A DNA stretch of 64,000 bases, taken from assembly GCF_021533195.1 (NCBI RefSeq), contig NZ_JAJNKB010000003.1, positions 397,001-461,000 on the forward strand. The letters run 5' to 3'. The DNA is from Portibacter marinus (GTDB lineage: Bacteria > Bacteroidota > Bacteroidia > Chitinophagales > Saprospiraceae). The translations under genes were made by a program, and so were the position numbers. Under the pieces are notes generated by a model, which worked only from the letters and a program-made list of their open reading frames with translations, did no database searches and was not told the DNA's origin. Shown here piece by piece: positions 53,957 to 63,081 of the stretch. The stretch's first letter is position 1. Each line of letters opens with the position of its first letter.

Positions 53957-54472
53957 TTAGAATGCCCACTGAGAGTAAGCTAAAATCGCAATTGCTACAA
54001 CCACTCCCACTGTTCCATAAAATGAAATCGCACTGACCACAAAATCTTTTTCATGTACCTGTATAGCGGTTATAGTAGTAAAAGGAATTTTATATTGTCC
54101 GCGCTCCAGAGATAAATTAGTGCGAAGATGTAAGAATTCTTGAGCATTGTTGGAATTACTTCTTGCAAACCATTCTTTATTCAAGGGATGATCTGGTTTT
54201 AAAACAGGACTCAAGTTTCCTTCAATGTATCCATCTTTTAAGTGAGGATTTTCTATCAAATACATTTTTCCCATTTTTTCTTGAATGGTTACATATTCCT
54301 TTTGCTCCATATAAGCTGTAATAGAATCTGAGGATATTGGAAGGACATCGATCGTAGTCAAAAATGTGCAACTCTGAAATGATAATATGATGAATAGAGC
54401 TAGCATGAAAAAAACACCATTTGTGGTTTTAATTGCGAATTTAGGTTTGTGTGCATTTGTAATATCAAACAC
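53957..54472 (-). CDS. Putative lipoprotein with C-terminal membrane helix, unknown function
   Basis: 171 residues. A hydrophobic leader with a lipobox-like ILSFQSC (Cys35) is preceded by about 18 polar residues, so the start may be the internal ATG at codon 23. A C-terminal helix (about 147-168, AISFYGTVGVVVAIAILAYS) suggests a second membrane contact. The middle (ITAYMEQKEYVTIQEKMGKMYLIENPHLKDGYIEG, IPFTTITAIQVHEKDF) resembles a small beta-sheet domain. No family recognised. Its start overlaps the uvrB 3' end by 8 bp on the same strand. Confidence 0.6.
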   Translation of the reverse strand: MFDITNAHKPKFAIKTTNGVFFMLALFIILSFQSCTFLTTIDVLPISSDSITAYMEQKEYVTIQEKMGKMYLIENPHLKDGYIEGNLSPVLKPDHPLNKEWFARSNSNNAQEFLHLRTNLSLERGQYKIPFTTITAIQVHEKDFVVSAISFYGTVGVVVAIAILAYSQWAF

Positions 54473-56492
54473 TCGCCTTCCTTTTCTTCTTCAATGCATT
54501 CAGCTCATCTCTGTATTGAGCAGCCGAAATAAAATCCAATTCCTTTGCAGCTTTCTTCATTTTAGCTTCCGTAGCCATAATCAGATCACTGAGTTGATCT
54601 TTCGACATGTAATTCACCACCGGATCAGCAGCAACAGACGCCTCTGATGGTTCGATGTATGCCTTGGATGGGACTTTACCTTTAATGTCAAGTATAGACT
54701 TAGAGGCCAAAATATCTTCGCGAGATTTAAATATGGTCTGTGGTGTGATGCCATGTTTATCATTATAAGCGATCTGCTTGGCTCTCCTCCGGTTAGTCTC
54801 ATCAATGGTTTGCTGCATGGAATCTGTGATCTTATCTGCATAAAAAATCACCATGCCATTGGCATTCCGGGCGGCTCTTCCGGCCGTTTGGGTCAATGAA
54901 CGTTCATTTCTCAAAAATCCTTCCTTATCCGCATCTATTATGGCAACAAGCGACACCTCCGGTAGGTCAAGCCCTTCGCGAAGTAAATTTACGCCCACCA
55001 ACACATCAAACTCTCCGAGTCGCAAATCTCTTAATATCTCTACCCTGTCTAAAGTATCAATCTCTGAATGGATATATCTTGTTTTAACCTCTAATTTCGT
55101 CAGATATTTGGTTAATTCTTCCGACATTCTTTTGGTCAAAGTAGTCACTAAAACCCTTTCATTCTTTTCAATCCTCTTGCTTATTTCATCCAGCAGATCA
55201 TCTATCTGATTGATCGAAGGTCTGATTTCTATCGGCGGGTCCAATAATCCCGTGGGTCTTACCACCTGCTCCACGATGACACCTCCTGTATGCTCTAATT
55301 CATGATCTCCCGGGGTAGCACTGACATATATCACTTGAGGCACCAGGCGTTCAAATTCTTCGAAAGCTAATGGCCTGTTGTCCATCGCGGAAGGCAACCG
55401 AAATCCATAGTTGACCAGATTCAACTTTCTCGCCCGATCACCGCCCCACATGCCTCTTACCTGGGGTATAGTCACATGACTCTCATCGATGACCATTAAA
55501 TAGTCTTCAGGAAAGTAATCCAGCAAGCAAAAGGGCCTGGTACCCGGTTGCCGACCATCAAAGAATCGTGAATAATTCTCTATTCCATTGCAATAGCCTA
55601 ACTCCCTAATCATTTCCAGATCAAAATTGACCCGCTCCTTAATTCTTTTTGCTTCTAAAAATCTGCCTTCCGCCTCAAAAAACTTCTCGTGTCGGTGTAA
55701 TTCGTCTTCAATGGCTCTGATGATTTCCTGTAGCCTATCTTTATTGGCCACATACAAATTAGCGGGAAAAATCGCGGCATCATTCATACTTTCTATCCGC
55801 TTTCCAGTTTCAATTTCTAACCTGTCAATCGTTTCGATTTCGTCACCAAAAAAAGTAACCCTGTATCCATAATCCAAATAGGGCAGGTTGATGTCTACCG
55901 TATCTCCCTTGACACGAAACGTCCCTCTCTTAAATTCAATATCAGAACGGGAATAAAGGCTTCCGACCAATTTGTAGAGAAACGCATTTCTGGAAATGGT
56001 TTCACCTTGCTTAATTCTGATGATGGAACCCTCGTAATCATCGGGATTTCCCATACCATAGATACAAGACACTGATGCGACTATGATAACATCTCGGCGG
56101 CCTGACAGAAGAGATGAAGTCGCTCTCAATCTAAGCTTATCGATCTGCTCGTTAATTGAAAGATCTTTTTCAATGTAAGTATCGGAAACTGACATGTATG
56201 CCTCGGGTTGGTAGTAGTCATAATACGATACGAAATACTCAACTGCATTATCGGGAAAGAACTCCCGAAACTCGCCATAGAGCTGAGCGGTGAGTGTCTT
56301 ATTATGAGTCAATACCAATGTTGGTCTGTTGACTTCTTGTATGACATTGGCAACTGTAAATGTTTTACCAGACCCTGTAACACCAAGAAGTACTTGTGCT
56401 TCTTCGTGATCGTTCAACCCTTTAACCAATTGTCTGATCGCATCCGGTTGATCTCCAGTAGGTTCATATTTTGATGTAAGATTAAATGCCAT
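54465..56492 (-). CDS. uvrB: Excinuclease ABC subunit B
   Basis: 675 residues. Walker A GVTGSGKTFT, the beta-hairpin region YYDYYQPEAYM, helicase motifs (LLDYFPEDYLMVIDESH, VYVSATPGDHE, GVNLLREGLDLPEVSLVAIIDADKEGFLR, QTAGRAARN) and the C-terminal UVR motif (LIMATEAKMKKAAKELDFISAAQYRDEL). Damage-verifying helicase of nucleotide excision repair. The frame reaches a TTG at 56498, but ATG 56492 gives the standard N-terminus (MAFNLTSKYEPTGDQP). Overlaps recX by 11 bp. Confidence 0.98.
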   Translation of the reverse strand: MAFNLTSKYEPTGDQPDAIRQLVKGLNDHEEAQVLLGVTGSGKTFTVANVIQEVNRPTLVLTHNKTLTAQLYGEFREFFPDNAVEYFVSYYDYYQPEAYMSVSDTYIEKDLSINEQIDKLRLRATSSLLSGRRDVIIVASVSCIYGMGNPDDYEGSIIRIKQGETISRNAFLYKLVGSLYSRSDIEFKRGTFRVKGDTVDINLPYLDYGYRVTFFGDEIETIDRLEIETGKRIESMNDAAIFPANLYVANKDRLQEIIRAIEDELHRHEKFFEAEGRFLEAKRIKERVNFDLEMIRELGYCNGIENYSRFFDGRQPGTRPFCLLDYFPEDYLMVIDESHVTIPQVRGMWGGDRARKLNLVNYGFRLPSAMDNRPLAFEEFERLVPQVIYVSATPGDHELEHTGGVIVEQVVRPTGLLDPPIEIRPSINQIDDLLDEISKRIEKNERVLVTTLTKRMSEELTKYLTKLEVKTRYIHSEIDTLDRVEILRDLRLGEFDVLVGVNLLREGLDLPEVSLVAIIDADKEGFLRNERSLTQTAGRAARNANGMVIFYADKITDSMQQTIDETNRRRAKQIAYNDKHGITPQTIFKSREDILASKSILDIKGKVPSKAYIEPSEASVAADPVVNYMSKDQLSDLIMATEAKMKKAAKELDFISAAQYRDELNALKKKRKASV

Positions 56493-56937
56493 TTTCAATC
56501 GCCATTTTTACCTCTTCATATCCATATCCCTTGCCCATCATGTAATTCATTACTTTCTGTCGTTTTTTATATTCATTTTTTTCCCTGGTCTGATCCCACT
56601 TCTTTTCCCATAAACTTCTGATCATCTCATCATAGTCATCGTCATCGATCTCCTCAAATCCTTTTCTGATGCAGTAATCGGACAATCCCCTTTGCTTTAA
56701 CTCCATCTGTATCTTTTTCTTTCCCCACTTGTTCTGTTTGAATTTTCCTTTTGCATAAGCCTTCGCAAAACGCTCCTCATTCAGAAAATCTTCTTCTATT
56801 AAAATAGCCATGATTTGTTCCAGTTCATCTCCATAGATATTTTCTTTCAGTAATTTAGAACGCACTTCTTTATGGCACCGATCTGTAAACAGACAGTACC
56901 TTCTCATTTTTTCAACCTTGTCGTCAAATAAATTCAT
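56482..56937 (-). CDS. recX: RecX-family regulatory protein
   Basis: 151 residues, usual length. Three-helix repeats with the RecX pattern: MRRYCLFTDRCHKEVRSKLLKENI, FLNEERFAKAYAKGKFKQNKWGKKKIQMELKQRGLS and a C-terminal QKVMNYMMGKGYGYEEVKMAIE. RecX modulates RecA filaments. recA is not adjacent; instead the gene lies between an HAD hydrolase (4-bp overlap) and uvrB (11-bp overlap), forming a compact repair-related cluster. Confidence 0.92.
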   Translation of the reverse strand: MNLFDDKVEKMRRYCLFTDRCHKEVRSKLLKENIYGDELEQIMAILIEEDFLNEERFAKAYAKGKFKQNKWGKKKIQMELKQRGLSDYCIRKGFEEIDDDDYDEMIRSLWEKKWDQTREKNEYKKRQKVMNYMMGKGYGYEEVKMAIENGI

Positions 56938-57566
56938 TGCAAATGTGGCTCAATATAATCCTTAAATAAATCCACGATATCTTTTCCAGGATCATGACAT
57001 ACTGCCGACCATCCTCTTTCCTGCGCGGCTATTATGTTATCCATTCTGTCATCCACAAAAAATATCTCCTCACCTTTTAAACCCAGGCCTTCTTCTACAT
57101 ATTGATAGATGTCAATGTCAGGTTTGGACCTTCCGATTAAGTGAGAATAAAACACCGCATCAAAATATTTTGTTTCGAAGTCAATCTGACCGTGTTCCGT
57201 TTTCATGTGTTGATAAATTTTTGATAAATGAAGTTCGTTGATATTACTGAGTAGGTAAAGCTTATATTTTTGACCCCATTGCTTTAAGAATTCCCAACGG
57301 TTTTGAGGAAACCCTTTCAAAAGAGAGTTCCAGGCTTTAATAACGTCCAGAGCATCAATCTCACCTTCTGTATAATGTTGAAAATTCCATATAAAGGTTT
57401 CTGTATTGATTTTTCCTCGTTCATAAGCCACTATAGACCTTTGAAGTTTTTCAGGGAAACCCGGCGAAACATCAATCTTTAGTAAATCAGAAAAATTTTT
57501 GTAAAACAGGTCAAAGTCTAATTCATATAGCACATTGCCGAAATCGAAAATGACCGCTTTTATCAT
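56934..57566 (-). CDS. HAD-superfamily IA phosphatase (YihX-like)
   Basis: 210 residues. Motif I VIFDFGNVLYELDFD (nucleophile Asp8), motif II in YLLSNIN, motif III Lys in SHLIGRSKPDIDIYQY, motif IV FFVDDRMDNI. The DFGNVL form groups it with YihX-type sugar phosphatases (glucose-1-phosphatase) and related enzymes. Its substrate is unknown. Overlaps recX by 4 bp and lies 2 bp behind pntB. Confidence 0.93.
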   Translation of the reverse strand: MIKAVIFDFGNVLYELDFDLFYKNFSDLLKIDVSPGFPEKLQRSIVAYERGKINTETFIWNFQHYTEGEIDALDVIKAWNSLLKGFPQNRWEFLKQWGQKYKLYLLSNINELHLSKIYQHMKTEHGQIDFETKYFDAVFYSHLIGRSKPDIDIYQYVEEGLGLKGEEIFFVDDRMDNIIAAQERGWSAVCHDPGKDIVDLFKDYIEPHLQ

Positions 57567-57568
57567 TC

Positions 57569-58963
57569 CTATCCTAAAGACTTAATTTCATCTACCAATT
57601 TATTAATACTATCCTTTGCGTCTCCAAAAAACATAGAAGAATTGTCGTTGAAGAAAAGTGGATTTTGAATACCTGCATATCCAGGGCTCATGCTTCTTTT
57701 CATTATAATCACATTCTTCGCTTCCCAGACTTTTAATACAGGCATTCCATAGACTGGACTTCCAGGATCATCTAATGCTGAGGGATTGACCACATCATTA
57801 GCACCTACGATGACGACAACATCTGTGGCAGGTAACATCGCATTCGCTTCATCCAGATCTTTCAACTTAGAATAGGGAACATCTGCCTCAGCTAACAAGA
57901 CGTTCATATGTCCCGGCATACGACCAGCTACCGGATGTATGGCATAGTTAACATCGACATTATTTTCCGCCAGAAGTTCGTCCAGTTCTTTACACACCTT
58001 TTGAGCCTGGGCCACTGCTAATCCATATCCTGGTACGATCATCACCGAGGTGCTGTAATTGAGCATTACTGCCGCGTCATAGGAAGACACCTCCTTTGCT
58101 ACCTTTCCATCCATAGAATCTCCGGCACTTGAACCGCTGCCGGCACTCCCAAACCCACCGATGATAACATTGAGCAATGACCGATTCATGGCCTGACACA
58201 TCAGTACGGTCAAAATGGTACCTGAAGCACCTACCAAAATACCACCAATGATCATGATCTGATTACCATAAATAAATCCCGCAGTTGCAGCTGATATACC
58301 TGTCAAAGAATTCAACAAAGAAATCACCACAGGCATATCTGCTCCGCCAATAGGAGCAACAAAGGAAAATCCATAGACTAAGGAAAGAATGATCAAACCA
58401 ACTAATAAAGCCTGCGATGGTGCCATCGTATAAAGCACTGCTATCACAAGTGTCGCAACAAGCAAAATCAGGTTGATATAGGTATGCCCTGGAAGAATGA
58501 CATTTTTGTCTCTGACCTTACCGTCGAGTTTAAGGTAAGCCAAAATACTGCCTGTAAAAGAAACTGCTCCAACGATAAGCGTGAAAACGGAAATCGCTAT
58601 GCCCAACTTGTAGTCGGCAGAAGCCTTAAACATTTCAAGTACTGCAAGTAAAACAGCACATGCACCTCCAAGTCCATTAAAGATCGAAACCAGCTGGGGC
58701 ATTGCTGTCATTTGAACCCTTTTTGCAGCCATCCACCCTATGGCAGAACCGATGAGCATGCCACCGGCAATCCAGCCATAATTTACTGCTGGCGTTTCTC
58801 CACCTAGCGGGTAAATTAGAGCTATAACTATGGCACCCACCATGGCGATACCGGCTAATATGTTTCCCTTTCTGGCAGTTGCAGGTGTGCTTAATCTTCT
58901 CAGTCCGGTTATAAAAGCAATCGCAGCCAATAAAAATCCAACATCTAGTAAAGTCTTATACAT
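57569..58963 (-). CDS. pntB: NAD(P)+ transhydrogenase beta subunit
   Basis: 464 residues. About nine membrane helices (1-270), then the NADP(H)-binding domain III with MIVPGYGLAVAQAQ, NYAIHPVAGRMPGHMNVLLAEADVPY and ANDVVNPSA. Works with PntAA and PntAB to move hydride from NADH to NADP+ driven by the proton gradient, supplying NADPH. Third gene of the pntAA-pntAB-pntB operon, 2 bp from pntAB. Confidence 0.97.
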   Translation of the reverse strand: MYKTLLDVGFLLAAIAFITGLRRLSTPATARKGNILAGIAMVGAIVIALIYPLGGETPAVNYGWIAGGMLIGSAIGWMAAKRVQMTAMPQLVSIFNGLGGACAVLLAVLEMFKASADYKLGIAISVFTLIVGAVSFTGSILAYLKLDGKVRDKNVILPGHTYINLILLVATLVIAVLYTMAPSQALLVGLIILSLVYGFSFVAPIGGADMPVVISLLNSLTGISAATAGFIYGNQIMIIGGILVGASGTILTVLMCQAMNRSLLNVIIGGFGSAGSGSSAGDSMDGKVAKEVSSYDAAVMLNYSTSVMIVPGYGLAVAQAQKVCKELDELLAENNVDVNYAIHPVAGRMPGHMNVLLAEADVPYSKLKDLDEANAMLPATDVVVIVGANDVVNPSALDDPGSPVYGMPVLKVWEAKNVIIMKRSMSPGYAGIQNPLFFNDNSSMFFGDAKDSINKLVDEIKSLG

Positions 58964-58965
58964 AT

Positions 58966-59280
58966 CTAGGCCTTTTTCTTTTTCTTAAACATTTCCAGCA
59001 TTCTATCAGTCACTGTGAATCCGCCCACAACATTGATCATGGCCAGGATAATACCCAGTGTTCCGAAAACCAAACTGATCATATCATCAGGTTCTGCAGT
59101 TCTAATCAAAATAATTGCTCCGATAATGACTACTCCGCTGATGGCATTGGCACCTGACATCAAAGGTGTATGCAATACGGTAGGCACCTTCGATATGACC
59201 TCAAAGCCCAATAATACTGTAAAGGCAATCAGGTATATGTATATAAGATTAGCTCCTATAAACTGTGTTAATTGTTCCAT
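58966..59280 (-). CDS. NAD(P)+ transhydrogenase, small alpha-2 subunit (PntAB)
   Basis: 104 residues, three membrane helices (about 10-30, 38-60, 68-90) and a basic tail (MFKKKKKA). This separate membrane part of the alpha subunit is found in the three-subunit enzymes such as those of Rhodospirillum. It contains the conserved KVPTVLHTPLMSGANAISGVVIIGAI. 2 bp from pntB and 3 bp from the alpha-1 gene. Confidence 0.95.
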   Translation of the reverse strand: MEQLTQFIGANLIYIYLIAFTVLLGFEVISKVPTVLHTPLMSGANAISGVVIIGAIILIRTAEPDDMISLVFGTLGIILAMINVVGGFTVTDRMLEMFKKKKKA

Positions 59281-59283
59281 TGG

Positions 59284-60357
59284 TTAAATTTTGCTTTTTG
59301 CTAAGATTTCGTTGTCTTCGTCATAGTGTAACTGACCATCCTTGACCATGATATTGACGAAATTGAAAATGTTATTGCTTAGGAGGATGGAGGAGTCTTG
59401 AATCATATGATCTGCAAGACTTGAATTTCCTACGACCGTCACCCCGGAATGTACGATGGTTTCTCCATCTATAGAAACTTCACAATTGCCACCTGTGGAA
59501 GAGGCCAGATCTATGATCACAGAACCTGACTTCATTTTTTCAACCGTTTCCTTCAGGACCAATTTGGGTGCAGGTCTTCCCCTTAGTTGAGCAGTAGTGA
59601 TGATTATGTCAGCATTAGCCGCTCTTTTTTGAACTTCTGCCTGTTGTCTTTGAATAAACTCTTCAGATTGCTGAACTGCATACCCGCCTGCGTCCTTATC
59701 ATCAGCTGCACCTTCCACCTCTACAAACTTTGCTCCCAGAGATTCCACTTCTTCTTTTGACGCTGCTCTTACATCGAAAGCCTCCACCATGGCGCCTAAT
59801 CTCCTGGCTGTCGCAATGGCTTGAAGACCAGCGACCCCTGCTCCTATAACTAATACTTTCGAAGGTTTTATACTTCCTGCAGCTGTAATCATCATAGGCA
59901 AATATCTGGGGAGCATTTCTGCTGCCTTTAATACTGCTTTGTAGCCTGCCACTGATGCCATAGAACTGAGTACATCCATAGATTGGGCGAGTGTCGTTCT
60001 TGGAATCATATCCATACTGAAAGTTTTAAATGGATACTTCTCCATTTGGGCGACAACTTCAGGTTTATTGTATGGTTCCAGTAATGAAATAAAGTGTGCT
60101 TCAGGTTTGATTTGAGCCAATTCCTCCGGACTTAATGGATCTGAACTGTACACAATTTCCGAATCACTTAATATTTTGCTTCTTTCTGCGAATTCTACCC
60201 CATCGTATTTAGAGATATCAAAATGTGCCGCCTCCTGAATCCCATGTTCAGCTAAAATTTTTACACCTATCCCATCATACTTACGTATTAGATCAGGAGC
60301 AATGGGGCATTTTGCATCACTTGTCCCTTTAAGAAATCCTATGTTCATCGTTTCCAA
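59284..60357 (-). CDS. pntA: Re/Si-specific NAD(P)+ transhydrogenase alpha subunit (NAD-binding, PntAA)
   Basis: 357 residues, soluble. Alanine dehydrogenase/PNT-like domain: GFLKGTSDAKCPIAPDLIRKYDGIGVKIL, SMDMIPRTTLAQSMDVLSSMASVAGYKAVL, the NAD Rossmann motif VLVIGAGVAGLQAIATARRLGAMV, RGRPAPKLV and VIDLASSTGGNCE. Binds NADH and forms the complex with the two membrane subunits encoded directly downstream. First gene of the operon. Confidence 0.97.
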   Translation of the reverse strand: METMNIGFLKGTSDAKCPIAPDLIRKYDGIGVKILAEHGIQEAAHFDISKYDGVEFAERSKILSDSEIVYSSDPLSPEELAQIKPEAHFISLLEPYNKPEVVAQMEKYPFKTFSMDMIPRTTLAQSMDVLSSMASVAGYKAVLKAAEMLPRYLPMMITAAGSIKPSKVLVIGAGVAGLQAIATARRLGAMVEAFDVRAASKEEVESLGAKFVEVEGAADDKDAGGYAVQQSEEFIQRQQAEVQKRAANADIIITTAQLRGRPAPKLVLKETVEKMKSGSVIIDLASSTGGNCEVSIDGETIVHSGVTVVGNSSLADHMIQDSSILLSNNIFNFVNIMVKDGQLHYDEDNEILAKSKI

Positions 60358-60631
60358 TTGTTTTCTAAAGCCAAAGTAATTACAAAAAATGACAAATTTC
60401 CTTCAGGCGCTAATAAATTCTTACCATATTGAAAAAATTAATATTTGTTATTTTAGTAATATAAACATATTTATAATTGTCCTAGTAAGATTATTTTTGT
60501 TTTTATTTTGCAAAACTGCTTTTCCGCGCCAAAATTATTTATATATTAGCGCTCCCTCCTACACTTAAGCCTTTCTTTTCAGGAACGTACACCACTTCAA
60601 ATGGTGTGATTTTATCAACCAACTTTCAGAG

Positions 60632-62959
60632 ATGAGAAGACTTCTATTCCTATTGGTCATAGTTACCCTCTGCTCTTTTAACACGAACGCCCAAAGAAAT
60701 TGTGGTTCAATGGATCTTCTAGAACAACATTTACAGGAAGATCCCAAACTGCAGCAAAAAATACATCAGATCGAACAGGCTACCAAAGCTTTTTTGAATA
60801 AAGAGGCCCGACTTCGATCTACATCTTTAATCACCATTCCAGTAGTGGTGCATGTGGTGCATAAATATCCTGTCGAAAATATCAGTGATGAGCAGGTATT
60901 TTCTCAGATAAGAATTTTGAATGAGGATTTCAGGCGCATGAACAGCGATGCAGTGGATACACCAAGTGAATTTCTGCCTGTCGCATCTGATATAGAAATT
61001 GAATTTTGTCTGGCTACTGTGGACCCAAACGGGAATCCTACCAGTGGTATTACCAGAACTTTCACAAGCAAAGCTAGTTTTGGCACCAACGACGATGTGA
61101 AGTCATTTTCAAGTGGTGGAAAAGATCCATGGCCGGCAACCGAATATTTGAATGTCTGGGTCTGTGACATCGGAGATGGTGTGCTTGGCTATGCCCAATT
61201 TCCGGGTGGGTCTCCCGCAACTGATGGAATCGTTAACGACTATCGATACTTTGGGGACATTGGTACGGCAATAGCCCCATTTGACCGAGGAAGAACCATG
61301 ACTCACGAAGTTGGTCACTACCTCAATCTCAGACACATTTGGGGCGACGGAAATTGCAGCAGCGACGATTTTGTTAGCGACACACCGCGGTCCAGTGGTC
61401 CCAATTATACCGGTTCACCATGTATTTATCCAGGACCGAATTCATGCAACGAAGGAGGTAATGATCAGGCCGATATGTTTCAAAACTATATGGATTATTC
61501 AGATGATGGTTGTATGAACCTTTTTACTTTAGGTCAGAAGTATAGAATGAGAGCACTTTTTGAAGTTGGTGGTGCCAGAGCTTCCTTACTAAACAGTCAG
61601 GGATGTGGCGAACCTATAGATCCAACTTGCTATGATGGAATTCAGAATGGTGAAGAGTCTGGAATTGATTGCGGCGGACCTGATTGTATCCCCTGTCCAC
61701 CCGGCCCTACTTGTTCAGATGGAATTCAAAATGGTGAAGAAACAGGAATAGACTGTGGAGGGCCGCTCTGTGTTCCCTGCCCATGTGCCGGCTCAGATGT
61801 AGAAATTGTCATCATTTTAGACAACTATCCGGAAGAGACCACCTGGACATTGAATGATTCCACTGGAATTGTTGTAGCCTCGGGTGGAGACTATGGTACA
61901 GAGCCAGACGGATCAACGGTGATTACCGATCTTTTCCTGGTCAATGGCTGCTACCAATTCAATATTTTTGATGCATATGGCGATGGCATTTGCTGCAATT
62001 TCGGCGAAGGCTTCTACTATATAACAGTGGCTGATACCATAGTTGGATACGGTGGAAATTTTACAACATCTGACAGTGTCCAGTTTTGTGTAGAAAGGAC
62101 CATCGCAAGTACTTGCGAAGATGATAATCAAAACGGAGATGAAACAGGAATTGACTGTGGTGGAACAGTTTGTAATCCATGTCCTCCTGATTCATGTACG
62201 ATGATTGTCATTGATTCTGAAGACTTTGAACAAGGTTTTGGGATATGGAATGATGGAGGCAGTGATTGTGCCTTATATGGTAACAGTTCTTATGCCAGTT
62301 CCGGTGATCGATCCATCAGATTAAGAGACAATACAGCCCAATCCGTCTTGACCAGTGATCCCATTGATCTTAGTAGTTATGAGCAGTTGGAATTATCATT
62401 TGCTTTCTATGCGAGGAGCATGGAAAAGGATGAGGATTTTTGGTTGCAGCTAAGTACCGACGGTGGTTTGACCTTTGAAACGATTGGAGTATGGGTAAGT
62501 GGAACAGACTTTCAAAACGATGTTTTAGATACTGTAACTGTTTCGATTAAAGAGACTACCGATACGCATTCAATCTTTAGATTCAGATGTGACGCAAGTG
62601 CCAATAGTGATCAAATTTATCTGGATGACATCACTCTTATAGGTTGTCAGTCAGAAACATGGACAGAAAAGCAACATTTTACCCAGGAAGCAAGCCCATT
62701 GTCAGTATCTGATTTAAATATTTACCCAAATCCAGCCTCTGACCAACTGAATGTCCATTTTGCACTGGAAGAGCCTGGAGAGTTTCAATTGGGTCTATTT
62801 AACGCAGAAGGTAAAAATTTATATGCCGATCAGATGAGAGGAGAAAAAGGCAACAATGAACTAAACATTGACCTGAAAGAATACAAAGCAGGTGTTTATT
62901 ATCTCTACATTGAACACCATGATGAACACCTTGTAAAAAAGTTTGTCATTATACAATAG
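60632..62959 (+). CDS. Secreted M43-family zinc metalloprotease with T9SS sorting domain
   Basis: 775 residues. Signal peptide (MRRLLFLLVIVTLCSFNTNA). Catalytic domain about 70-320 of the pappalysin/cytophagalysin (M43) type with HExxHxxxxxH zinc motif: His225, Glu226, His229, His235 (HEVGHYLNLRH), followed by NYMDYSDDGCMNLFTLGQ with the Met-turn. Three Cys-rich repeats follow (CYDGIQNGEESGIDCGGPDC, CSDGIQNGEETGIDCGGPLC, CEDDNQNGDETGIDCGGTVC), then a jelly-roll-like domain (about 520-680) and a C-terminal Por-type sorting domain (LNIYPNPASDQLNVHF... GVYYLYIEH). Exported and attached through the type IX system. A strong terminator follows. Confidence 0.96.
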   Translation: MRRLLFLLVIVTLCSFNTNAQRNCGSMDLLEQHLQEDPKLQQKIHQIEQATKAFLNKEARLRSTSLITIPVVVHVVHKYPVENISDEQVFSQIRILNEDFRRMNSDAVDTPSEFLPVASDIEIEFCLATVDPNGNPTSGITRTFTSKASFGTNDDVKSFSSGGKDPWPATEYLNVWVCDIGDGVLGYAQFPGGSPATDGIVNDYRYFGDIGTAIAPFDRGRTMTHEVGHYLNLRHIWGDGNCSSDDFVSDTPRSSGPNYTGSPCIYPGPNSCNEGGNDQADMFQNYMDYSDDGCMNLFTLGQKYRMRALFEVGGARASLLNSQGCGEPIDPTCYDGIQNGEESGIDCGGPDCIPCPPGPTCSDGIQNGEETGIDCGGPLCVPCPCAGSDVEIVIILDNYPEETTWTLNDSTGIVVASGGDYGTEPDGSTVITDLFLVNGCYQFNIFDAYGDGICCNFGEGFYYITVADTIVGYGGNFTTSDSVQFCVERTIASTCEDDNQNGDETGIDCGGTVCNPCPPDSCTMIVIDSEDFEQGFGIWNDGGSDCALYGNSSYASSGDRSIRLRDNTAQSVLTSDPIDLSSYEQLELSFAFYARSMEKDEDFWLQLSTDGGLTFETIGVWVSGTDFQNDVLDTVTVSIKETTDTHSIFRFRCDASANSDQIYLDDITLIGCQSETWTEKQHFTQEASPLSVSDLNIYPNPASDQLNVHFALEEPGEFQLGLFNAEGKNLYADQMRGEKGNNELNIDLKEYKAGVYYLYIEHHDEHLVKKFVIIQ

Positions 62960-62995
62960 GTTACCCCCCGCGTAGCCAAGGTTTTTAACACTTCA

Positions 62996-63031
62996 GTCAG
63001 GCAATCATAATATGTTTGCCTGACTTTTTTT
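62996..63031 (+). terminator. Intrinsic terminator of the M43 protease gene
   Basis: GTCAGGCAA and TTGCCTGAC form a perfect 9-bp stem with an 11-nt loop, followed by a run of T residues (CTTTTTTTAT). Confidence 0.93.
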
Positions 63032-63046
63032 ATCCCATAAAAATCC

Positions 63047-63054
63047 TAATTTTG
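63047..63054 (+). promoter_or_regulatory. -7 element (TAATTTTG) of thrS
   Basis: TAATTTTG matches TAnnTTTG and lies 27 bp before the thrS ATG, just behind the terminator of the upstream gene. The region 19-21 bp upstream is T-rich without a clear TTTG. Confidence 0.5.
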
Positions 63055-63081
63055 CTTTTTCATCTTAGAAAAAGAGATTAT

